In this document: one piece after another, positions 1 to 8,775 of the stretch
Position numbering within the stretch: position 1 is the stretch's first letter
How the letters are laid out: each line of letters begins with the position of its first letter
DNA from: Candolleomyces eurysporus
Taxonomy: Eukaryota; Basidiomycota; Agaricomycetes; Agaricales; Psathyrellaceae
DNA: 23,596 bases
Assembly: GCA_027579435.1 (NCBI GenBank)
Contig: JANBPK010000111.1
Location: forward strand, 1 to 23,596
Direction of reading: 5' to 3'
Made by a program: the position numbers and the translations under genes
Notes under the pieces: generated by a model
Told to the model about the DNA's origin: nothing
Database searches by the model: none
Seen by the model: only the letters and a program-made list of their open reading frames with translations

Positions 1-811
1 AGTAGTCACCTGTGGCAAGCGGCCGATGCTTCGCACGGCAGGAGCCGAGGCATTTTGCGGGCTTCCGAGGGCGAGATAGAAAGTGACGGCGGCACGAAAT
101 ATGATGGCGGAGTGGGAGGAAATGTTGAAATGGGCGGACGGAAAACAGGCGGAGCTGCGAAATGACTGATGGGAGAGATGCGGCCCGGTCACAAGGAGCG
201 ACGTCGTCTTGGCATTTTTGGACCCCCTTAAGTACCCTCGGCAATTTGGGGTTTCAATGGAAAATGACGTCAAGCGAGACGCTACACTGACAGCGCGTTG
301 CCGACCGACTTGACTCGAACTCGGCGTTCACAGCTCTCCGAATCCGGTTTATATCAACAGCTGATCATCGCGGTCACGAAAGGAGTCCAGCCAAAATCCA
401 GCAGAGTGGCAGCGGCATGAGATGTTCCCTCCTTGTTTCCTCGCTGCCCCGGAGGTAGCAGTGACTCAGAACAGCTAGAGTCCGTGGTATCTCGCTTCGA
501 AGGCGAACACTGATGAGATGCATACACCGGGGCATCAGCCACACCCTGATTTCCGGGTACTCTGCATAGTTCCCTCAGCTGGATCTACAGCTATATCGCA
601 CTCTCCAGTCTCCGAAGGGACCCCTTGGACTTGCCACCCTCGAATGGCGACCCGCTGGCGCAAATGTTCTTCTACCTACTGGTATATCTCTCCCTGAACT
701 TTCGAGTCGCTCGGTTCTTTACTGTAGGCCTCCCCTGATTTGCAAGCGTCGGGCATTGAATTTGGGTTTGAGCGACTTGGGGGGACAAAGCATGCATTTT
801 GCATGGTTCTT
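1..811. other. No convincing gene; window-edge region
   Basis: I see no ORF here with recognisable motifs or a believable exon structure. Frame 1 is open on the plus strand from base 1 to a TGA at 163-165 and is Gly/Arg-rich. It could be the tail of a gene cut by the window edge, but its composition is equally consistent with GC-rich non-coding DNA. Confidence 0.4.
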
Positions 812-950
812 GTAGTGGCCGTCTCCTTGTCTGCCCCTCCATCTCACCCTGGACTCGCGTCATAGCTTCATCCAAACCCAAAAGGCTCCCAGTCAGAGCT
901 GAAGACAGCTGTAGACCCATGTTTGCAGTACCTGAATTGCTGCGATGGCA
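812..950 (-). repeat. Inverted repeat, arm A
   Basis: Read on the minus strand, this segment matches 1326-1477 on the plus strand. Shared blocks include TGCCATCGCAGC, GACTGGGAGCC, and GATGAAGCTATGACGCGAGT followed by CCAGGGT. The arms are diverged, with small indels, and are separated by about 375 bp in which I recognise no gene. Both arms carry a similar short peptide frame starting Met-Gly (MGLQLSSALTGS here, MGPQLSSAMTGS in arm B). The match may therefore come from two decayed copies of a small coding exon in opposite orientation rather than from transposon ends. Confidence 0.8.
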
Positions 951-1325
951 GATAGGGAAGCGGTGATTCAAAGAGACTGGCAGCAGCTTTAGACCTCTCT
1001 AGTACTCGCCCTTGACAATGTCCGTCAATGTTCTGCCCGTGCACAACTAAGTTCTAACAACTCGGCACTCCTCCTACGAGTTATCTCGGCGTCAACTGAT
1101 CAACCGCGCATACTGGCCATGTGGTTGGGTTGATGGATGCGCTGCAGACTGGGGGGCTAAATATGTTTGAGCAGCGCGCTCACAACCCTTAACGACGATG
1201 GACGACCATTTGACAATTTTTCATGGTACGTGCACTTATTGGAACTATGTTTGTCTCCTCTGTGGCAGGGTGGCCGGTTTGAAATTTGATCGAGATCCCT
1301 CGTTGGGAGTCACCACTTATCTTCC

Positions 1326-1477
1326 TGCCATCGCAGCGGTGCAAGCAAGGTGCAAGTCCTGCAAGCATGGGTCCGCAACTTTCTTCGGCTATGACTGGGA
1401 GCCATTTAGGTTTGATGGATGAAGCTATGACGCGAGTCCAGGGTAGAGGGAGCGGCAGACGAGGAGACGGCCGCTAC
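1326..1477 (+). repeat. Inverted repeat, arm B
   Basis: This is the partner of the minus-strand arm at 812-950. The best conserved core runs from about 1373 to 1445 and contains the frame MGPQLSSAMTGSHLGL followed by DEAMTRVQG, which is nearly identical in arm A. The Met-Gly-x3-Ser start would fit an N-myristoylation signal if translated. No longer conserved protein can be followed from it on either side. Confidence 0.8.
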
Positions 1478-1734
1478 AACTTTGCTAAATGCCTCGGCAC
1501 TTGCCATGCCCTGGATCGGCCTCTCGCCACGAGTTCTATAGCATGGAAGCCCAGGACACCAGCGTTCAGGAATTGGACCCATTCCGGCTAATGACCATGA
1601 CTATGAATTTGACGTTTTACTATGTTGACTGGGCTGATTCTGAGCTTGCGACGGACAATCTATAAATTACTGTTCATACGTATACAAACGGCGCGAAATG
1701 ACCACCGAAGCATATGCGTCTCAGCCTTCCCAAA

Positions 1735-2843
1735 TTAAGCCCCCATTACCAGTTTCAGCCACCGTGCTAGGCGCTTGGGCATGGAGACTTTCAGCTTTTC
1801 GATCTGCTCGGCCATCTTTTTTACCTTCGCCTCTTGCTCTTGTAGCTGTGCCTGTGCTTCCGGATTCCCTGCAACCGCGTCGGCTTCCAACGCTAGCATT
1901 TGAGTTTGCGCTTCGAGCATCTGCTGCAGTTGAGTCCGCAGCTCTCGAGCTGCTTGAGTCTGGGGAAGGAATTTGCGACGGGTGACGAGCTCCCTTTGGA
2001 TTTGGAGCGCTTCGGACTTGGATTGCTCGATTGCTCGTTTCTCGACCATGCCGAGGATGGAGTGGATAACTCCCCAAGCACTTTCGTCCTCTTCTCCGGC
2101 TTTCAATTGCTCAACCCGTGCACCACCGGCCAACATGGTCTTCCAGTGGTTCTTCTCCAGTTCTTCCTGTCTCTTGGCGAAATTTCGTCCGTAAGCCCTG
2201 CCCCACTTCGAGGTGACAAGGATGACCTTGTCAAGCGCCGAATCGCCGCACAAGTGGTTGAACATTTCGAGGTTTCTTCGAGCTGTCCCGGAAAATCGAT
2301 CTTGGGAGATGTCGTGCAGATAAATCACCCCACCGAGAACCATTTTTTTTGCGATACCTGCCCATTTCAGAGAAGAACGTCAACAGCTGCCCATAAATAC
2401 GTATGTTTACCTACGATTCCTCTAGCCACTTGGCGATCCGCTGCAGAATCACGAAGTCCCCAACATAAGTGTCGTCGAAGCCAGGCGTATCAACAATGAC
2501 GATTCGATGGCCCTTGATGCGCTTCCAATTGTTGGTTTGTCCCTCGATTATAATAGACTCAAGTTGGCTCGTGCAAGACACCAATTCTTCGCCAACCACC
2601 ACACACTTTGTCGATCCCAAACGTCGGAGTAGGCTGTTGATGAACTACTCATAAACGAATGAGCGAGTTCAACATCTCACTGGTAAAACTTTGGATGCTT
2701 ACACTACTCTTCCCAGCACCAGTAGCTCCCATGATTCTGAAAGAAGCGTTGTAGAGCGGTCAAAGCAGCTGGGTTTTGTCAACTCACGGAACTACTATGT
2801 CGGTTTCTTGCGCGTCTTTCAAAGTTGGGTCGATTCCTGACAT
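1735..2843 (-). CDS. AIG1-like / P-loop GTPase, 4 exons, one homopolymer frameshift
   Basis: A fungal GTPase of the AIG1/GIMAP-like P-loop class, expected to bind and hydrolyse GTP; its cellular role is unknown. My model has exons 2788-2843, 2703-2736, 2415-2644 and 1735-2357, with introns of 51, 58 and 57 nt. Joined, they give MSGIDPTLK, then the G1 loop MGATGAGKSSFINSL, a VSCTS segment as the likely G2, the G3 motif DTPGFDD, GGVIYLHDISQDR, and VTSKWG at the G4 position. The C-terminal third is Gln/Glu/Lys-rich and probably coiled coil. Splicing exon 3 to exon 4 yields EESYRKK, but the run of eight A on the coding strand (plus 2343-2350) puts MVLGG one base out of frame. Removing one A gives about 313 residues. 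Since this assembly shows other homopolymer trouble, a sequencing error is more likely than a dead gene. The family call is strong; the exact class name is less certain. Confidence 0.85.
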
Positions 2844-2870
2844 AGCTAAGTGCAATCGCAGACGCGGAGC

Positions 2871-3316
2871 AGATGAAAGTGAGAGGTTATTATGGAGGAC
2901 AGGACGATGGGTACCTAAGAGCTGTAATACACGAGGCGGGGCACGAGGCTGGTTCGCAGGAACCTTTGGCATGCCACGACGCCCAATCATTGGAACGTGT
3001 CAAGGTCCGGTGAGTGACAGACTCCCGTTTCATTCTTGGTAATCACCCTTGTATTCGAACCCATACTTAATGCAGAAGATCTATCTGAGGGTGCTCGTCG
3101 TTCCCGGGTCACCGTTTCAAACATGTATGGAATATGCCAAATCTGCAAATGCCACCAGAACTGATCAAAGATTCTGCAACGAAAATCGCCAATCTCGAAC
3201 ATGCTCAGCGGCCTACAAACCAGTGGGGCTGGAGTCATCGAGAAAGAGCGGGCAACTTTCCAAGTCACATCTACGCATTGATTCCTGATGTGCTCAACAG
3301 CGCCTTAATTTTATAG
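2871..3316 (+). pseudogene. Possible C-terminal fragment of a serine carboxypeptidase-like gene
   Basis: The plus-strand frame near 2871-3010 reads GGQDDGYLRAV followed by IHEAGHEAGSQEP. This resembles the C-terminal active-site histidine region of S10 serine carboxypeptidases (AGHEVPxxQP type), although the usual Val-Pro after the His-Glu is replaced here. A donor (CG|GTGAGT) lies near 3011 and an acceptor (AATGCAG) near 3075. After that a frame containing PPELIKDSATKIANLEHAQ runs to a stop at 3314-3316, but the splice I can draw does not join it in frame. The N-terminal three-quarters of the enzyme are absent because the GTPase gene starts divergently at 2843. I read it as a truncated relic. 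The identification rests on one short motif. Confidence 0.3.
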
Positions 3317-3324
3317 CTCGACAT

Positions 3325-3357
3325 CGTCCTTCTGTACATCTGTATATCTGAAGGACG
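3325..3357. repeat. Hairpin-forming inverted repeat
   Basis: Perfect 8-bp arms CGTCCTTC and GAAGGACG surround a 17-nt loop (TGTACATCTGTATATCT). It lies 8 bp after the stop of the carboxypeptidase-like fragment and about 40 bp before the GTPase relic. It may be a 3'-end structure or chance; nothing else supports a function. Confidence 0.45.
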
Positions 3358-3396
3358 TTTCAACAAAACACATGCATCTTACTCATCTCTGTATAG

Positions 3397-3690
3397 CGGC
3401 ATGGGGCTTGTTGGGTCTGGAAGGAGCGCTGTATGGGCAACTTGTCCATCGCCGTACGCTTCAGTTTACTGATCATGATGTTGCCCTAGTTCTTCAACGC
3501 TCTCTTTCCTGATTCCACACGGCAATGAAGGTCCGAATGATTCCCTTGCGGTTGGACAAGGGATGTCAAGCCTACTGTTGTCAAACTTGATTCGGGGGTT
3601 GTCCCTCAATGCAAGGACTACCACCTAATTGTAGTGGACACTCCGGGATTCGACGACCCAAGCTCGACTTCCATTTTGCCGATATGAAGC
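3397..3690 (+). pseudogene. Decayed paralogue of the AIG1-like GTPase
   Basis: This copy lies on the strand opposite the intact GTPase. After a TATAG acceptor the 34-nt exon 3397-3430 encodes GMGLVGSGRSA, a G1 loop in which the essential Lys of GxxxxGK is Arg. A donor at 3431 and a CCCTAG acceptor ending at 3489 define a 59-nt intron, and the next exon begins FFNALFPDS. The second exon length (34 nt) and both intron positions equal those of the gene at 1735-2843, so the two are paralogues. Decay is clear: a stop after FFNALFPDSTRQ, a frameshift near 3570, then DYHLIVVDTPGFDD (G3) followed by another stop at about 3686. The G4 region and the C-terminal part cannot be found. Confidence 0.75.
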
Positions 3691-5385
3691 GGCAGCACAG
3701 ACAGCAGTCCCTCATCTCTCAAGGCAATAGTTAGCTCCAAACGCTTTAAAGATTGGTAGGCATTCTGGGACGATTCAGCAATGGCCGATTTCATACTAGA
3801 CCGTAGCTATCTGGATGTATTGGCTCCACGGTAACAAAATAAGAATCCATTGGTCCGTTTTTCCCTAAGTAGTCACTCTCAAACTTGAATACTACGCAAA
3901 AACTATGGGGCAGTGCCTCACTCCTTATTGGCCTCACCTTCGCCACGCACCCGCGAACTCCGTCGAAAGTCTTGATTGGCAAGACCCAGGAACATGGCCG
4001 GTACCTATATACCAATGTGAAGGTTTTGCCTCACGGAAAGCCTCGACGGAGAAGTTTGCTCCTGTACCAGTGTCGTGTATTCGAGTCCCTACATCATAAT
4101 CTAATCATATGACATTGAGTGTCTTTCTCGGATCTGCCCACATGAAGTCGGAGGCAATTTCCCCCTGGGGATGATATCCTTCTTTCCAGAACGAATAATA
4201 ATGGGCGTACGACGAGTAATGTCAGACCAAAACACCAAGGGTTGAGGAGATCCGAATGGGGTACAATTGAAACCCCACAGCAACTCCTTTAAACCAAAAG
4301 GAACGGGACAAGCGCAACTTGCAGCGGTAGCACGAGAGCGCGGTGAACAAGTCTGAATTTGCATAAGTTAAGGTAGGGAGATATCGTCCACATCCCAAGA
4401 ACTGTAGAAGCAGGAGCAGGTTGTGCTGGTGGCTCGTAGTGACCACCGTCATTCCGAGCCAAATNTCCTGGACACTCCTTGTGTCCGGGTTTTGCCGTAT
4501 GTTATATATGGTGATGATGTTCTTCGTGGTTTTTGTTTTTGCTTTCGAATAGGCGCCCATAAACAGGATATGACTCAATCAATGGTGACTCAATGGACAA
4601 ATGGACAGGAAAACGCTCCTTGTGACTCTGATAATCTGATGATGACTCGAAAATCGAAAAAATTGGTTTTTTGTGATGACTCTGTTCTCAGCCCTTTACT
4701 CAGCCCTTCGGGGTGACTGGTCAGTTCCATGGTTTGGTCACTCTATCACTCTATTTGGGGATTCAGCCGTTAGGAACACTTATACTTTCTTTTTCTCGTG
4801 GTTGGGGGACTCTGAACTGCAAATGCCTCGCGGATGCACAATCGATTGGTTTATTCGAAGCCTCTTTTGACTCCGCCCTGTGCATACCACTCCGAGAAGT
4901 GGATTTGCAAGGTACAACGTGGGTCTCGTTGGGTTTGCTAAGTACGACGCGGGGCCTCGTCCTCTCCTTGGAAGTTATGGGACGCTCTTGTCCAGTCTTT
5001 TCCCCGTAATCAAGTGTTTTCCTGTTTTCCGGAGCTGAGGGCTTGATTCAATGCAGTACGAGCTGTTAGTCTTCGTGTGAACGTGTCGGAAAATGGTCCG
5101 TTGGCAGCGTGATTCTTACTCTCCTCTTACCTCATTTCTCTTTTCCTGTTTATTTATTTTAAGTTCTGTCCTCATCTTTTTTTTCCGGGATAGCTTGTGC
5201 AAATACTTTTTGGTGATATATGGTCTGGACCTGCTACGTCTCAACGTACTCTAGTTATCATCTACGTTCCCTTTCAGTTTGCATCCTGCTGAGAGAAGGA
5301 TCGCTGGACACCGTCCTTCTTTGGAGATGCATACAAATCGAAGGCAATCATCGTCTACAAACCTGTCGGTGTTAGAGGATTATGC
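3691..5385. other. No clear gene; downstream flank of the Helitron
   Basis: Several minus-strand frames of 60-120 codons lie between 3791 and 4578, but none shows a family motif or links to another by convincing splice sites. The N at 4465 interrupts one of them. The interval must contain the 3' end of the Helitron if it is a canonical element. I searched for a CTRR end with an adjoining hairpin followed by T on the minus strand and found no persuasive one. TGACTC hexamers cluster at 4571-4682. Confidence 0.5.
4571..4682 (+). promoter_or_regulatory. Cluster of five TGACTC hexamers
   Basis: TGACTC occurs at 4571-4576, 4586-4591, 4623-4628, 4643-4648 and 4677-4682, with a sixth at 4868-4873. 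TGACTC(A) is the core bound by fungal Gcn4/AP-1-type bZIP factors; the first two sites read TGACTCA in full. About 0.05 copies would be expected by chance in this length. No gene start is obvious nearby, so it may be a decayed minisatellite or Helitron subterminal repeat rather than a promoter. Confidence 0.35.
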
Positions 5386-8300
5386 TTACCTTCGACACCT
5401 TTCTTGTCGAAAGCTGGCTGTCTCTATCTTGTTTCTCAGCGGGTCGGTTTCGAAGAGGTTTCGAGTCTGACAGTCGAGTTGTTCTATTCGTGAGAGTTCT
5501 TCCCGCAGTTCTTGTGACATTTTTTGAGTTATCCTACTCTTGGGGAACGGCCTTAATATGAGCAGCCCGTTCAGAGATGTTACTCTAGACAACATGACGT
5601 AGACCCCTTGACCCCTGGCCGTAGTTAGGTCTACAATAGCCCTATCGAGAGTTCTCCCTTGGCTCTTGTAATCCGTGTAAGAGTATGCTGGCATGATAGG
5701 AACTTGTTCGCGTCTGAACGATTTGGACTGGAATCCTTGGATGGGATAAGGGAGTTTGATCGACCTTTTCTTGGTGAATATCGGAACCACCCCGTCGGGG
5801 AGACCTGGGGCAGATATAAGACTGTTTGGAATTTCTACATATACCACCTTGGCCGTCCTGTTCCCGGCGTTGTCTACTTCGTACACTATATCTTTTATCG
5901 TGCCCTCGGATCCATTGACTACCTTGAACGGGACGGATACGTTCTCTGTTAACATCACTTTCATTCCCGGAAACATGGGCAGCTTTCCTAACGAGTCTTT
6001 CGTTATTCTTGACGGAAGGTTTCGTAGGTTGTCCGCGTCAGGTCCTTGGATGGAGTTCCGTTTGATGGTGTCCAAGGAATGGTAAAGCTGAACATCCTGT
6101 CCAAGCCTTTGCGCGTGAGATGTTAACAGTCGAATGTTCATGGCGTCTCTCAATGCTCTATTTCCTGCGATGACCGGTGCGTCTCTAAAAGAGCTTAGTT
6201 CGTCTTTGTTGTTTGCATACACGTACGTCAGATCTCTTCTCCTCAAATGTTCTAGAATTGACAGGCCGTTCACTTGTGCTGGGCTGCCATCGTGATCGGT
6301 GCAATGGTTAGTCCTAAGCATGGATAATATATTTGCGAGTGTTTCATCTTCGCTCTGTCGCCTATTCTGACGAAGGAGGGTCACCGTTTGAACTTGCCTC
6401 CAGAGAAACGCGCCCGATAAAGCAGAGATGCTGTCGCAGTTCTTGGCGTCGAGGTAAGAAGGTTCGTGGACAAAACGATGGCTGAACAAGCTAGGCTGTT
6501 TGGGTGGCGTCAGCTGATAGAAGTCCCCTGTAAATATCATGTTTATCCCTCCAAAGATGTTCATCGATTCTGACGGAGAGTCTGCCTTCGCTGTCTTCAA
6601 TCTGGATGACATAACTGCCATAAAGTAGGAGCCGACCATTGAGATTTCGTCCACTACGAAGTACTTCACGTTTTTCCATTCTTCCACGAGTCGTTTGTTT
6701 GAAGCGCTCTTTTTGTTGGGACTGATCGCTAGTAAGTGGTGTAGAGTTTGCCCTTCTATGAGCGACGCTGCTATACCGGTTGGCGCGCCTAGCCTTAGAA
6801 TGTTACGCTTGCCAAGTTCTGCGAACAGCATCACTATCGTCTGGATGAGATATGTCTTTCCTGTGCCCCCCTCTCCTCCTACATACATTAACAGTTGATC
6901 CCCTCCCTGTATAAGGTGCTGCGCTACTAGCTTGAAGGCTTGTTTCTGTTCCTTGTTCAGATTCCTAGACTGGATTAAGTTGTCGACGATCGGCCACTCC
7001 GGGTTTTTAGAAGAATCGGTACGATCGTGGTCGTCTTGCACATTCATAACGCCCGAATTTGGTGGGATGGACATTGGACGCGAGGCAGAAAGGGGCTGTG
7101 ACCTTGGAACAAGGTCTGTAGCTGGCTGGTTTTCGGTTTTGCAGGAGTTCATGTATACGTCTTGCAGTGAAATTTTCTTAGCGATGTCTGTCGAGCTCCT
7201 GATGTGGGCACCGTGAATGTGTGGTCCGCTGTGTTTTATTTCCATGGGATCAGGAGGTGAGCTGCTTAAGCACTCGTCCAACAAGTCGCTCACAGTTCCT
7301 CCCAACATGGCTTTAAGATCCAATGTAGGAGAGTACACGATACTATCCGAATCCCCTTGCGTCACTGCGAGTTCGAATACGTCACTTTCTAGGGCTTGTG
7401 TTCCGGTCTGTATCGATTCACTCCCCTCTGGATCGGTGTCCATGACTGTGAAGGGTTGAAGGTTTCTTCTAGGGCCGCGGGGCCTTAAGTCTCTGGCGTG
7501 CTTCGCTTCCGATAGAAGAGAGATGTTCTTCACGATTTCCTTCTCCCAAGGAGGCAGTTTGGCTTCGTATTCTTCGAACGATTCGAGCCACGATATGCTG
7601 TCTGTCGGACGCAAATCTAATGGATTCCTCCACGGTTTGAAAAGGATTGTGACGTCTCTGGCCCACAGTTCTAACTCCTCTGAGCCAGCATTTCTCCGAT
7701 GAATACGCGGTCCGAGAAGGACTGGAACCGTTGGTACAGTCCTGGTTTTGAGTCGATGAGACGCGTATTGCGGGTGGATCTCAGAGTAAAACTTATCGCC
7801 CTTTTTGTTCGAAGGTTTCGAGGCTACTTTGTTGGTCCATGCTAAGTGTCTGTATAAGCACATGCTGCAAAATGGCTCTGATGTGGGTCTCAGAATGTAG
7901 TCTAGGAGACGGTTCGACGGGGTAATCGTTTTGTCTTCGGATGTCACTGAGACAGTCAGGGAATGCGTCAGGGCTGACCGATGGTCGACGTGAGACTCTG
8001 TGACTTTCGTCACGTATCTCAACACTTCTGCCCAGTTCATGTGTTGAAAAGTTTCACATGTGTAGTTTTCTCCACCTCCGATCAAGAAACTCATTACTTG
8101 CGGGTGAGAGAATTCCTGGTGACCCAGCATGCTGTTGACTGCAATAGTCATTGCCTTCCTCAAATTTGCCTCGCCCTCGTCGGACGAGATGAGACCTTTT
8201 AGTTCGAATTGTCGAATAGCATACGAAAGCGCAGCCAGTCCTGCATACATAGTGAGAGGTGCTTTCGAGATGTAGTCCGTGACATAATACATGAATGCCT

Positions 8301-8774
8301 TAGCGTCTTCTCCGGATCCGATGAACTTGATGTCCGTGTTGCACTTGAGGAGAAAGGTGATTACTGGATTGAAGAGCGTCATTTTGGGATGTCTTCTTCT
8401 GGGAAGTAGTGCTCCAGTGTCGCGACAAATTTCTGTCAACGTTCTCGAGGTTCCATCCATTCCAAATCTGCAGTTGGATGGATTTCTAGGGTCTCCTGGT
8501 CGAAGATATTTCCAGCAAGTACCAGTGTGTCGATGCCAGTTATACTTTACGAGAAGGTCGTCTACGTGTTCTTTCATCTCTGATTCGAATGTCGGGGCAT
8601 CGCGACTGACTATAAGAGGGCCTGTAGCGGTCCCTGGGTGCTGTAAATCTGCGGCAATAAGTTCGATCTGGTCCGTATCAGGTGTGTTATCGAGGGTGGC
8701 TCTAACACCTTGGAAGCCAGAGTCGGCTATAGAGTCAAACCATCTGACTAGGCGAGTTCGGTATGTGTTAGACG
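5386..8774 (-). CDS. Helitron RepHel protein, C-terminal half: Rep tyrosine motif and PIF1-like helicase
   Basis: This half unwinds DNA during rolling-circle transposition. The open frame extends about 65 codons upstream of its first Met (8577), without a stop, to the N at 8775, so that Met is not the true start. Counting from Met 8577, FMYYVTDYISKAP (residues 95-107) holds the two tyrosines of Rep motif 3, Tyr98 and Tyr102, spaced YxxxYxxK. A disordered linker follows (about 355-530). The helicase then shows Walker A GGEGGTGKT (567-575), Walker B VVDEIS (641-646), FTGDFYQLTPP (682-692), LLRQNRR (734-740), AYSYTDYKSQGRT (964-976) and YVMLSRVTS (993-1001). All PIF1-type helicase motifs I could check are intact. 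It should join in frame to the half at 8776-11365 once the homopolymer is corrected. Confidence 0.95.
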
Positions 8775-8775
8775 N

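Noticed and set aside
1..165. Open frame from the left edge of the window
   Set aside because: Short, Gly-rich, without motifs or splice signals; too little to call a partial gene.
4061..4070. CTGG|T on the minus strand as a Helitron 3' terminus
   Set aside because: The dinucleotide context fits, but no hairpin precedes it at the expected distance, so the end was left undetermined.
4040..4105. TTCGAGTCCC near 4078, a second tRNA-like T-arm
   Set aside because: No acceptor, D-arm or anticodon stem fits on either strand.
3791..4578. Minus-strand ORFs of 74, 87 and 118 codons as exons of one gene
   Set aside because: No splice sites join them in frame, one crosses an N, and none shows a family motif.
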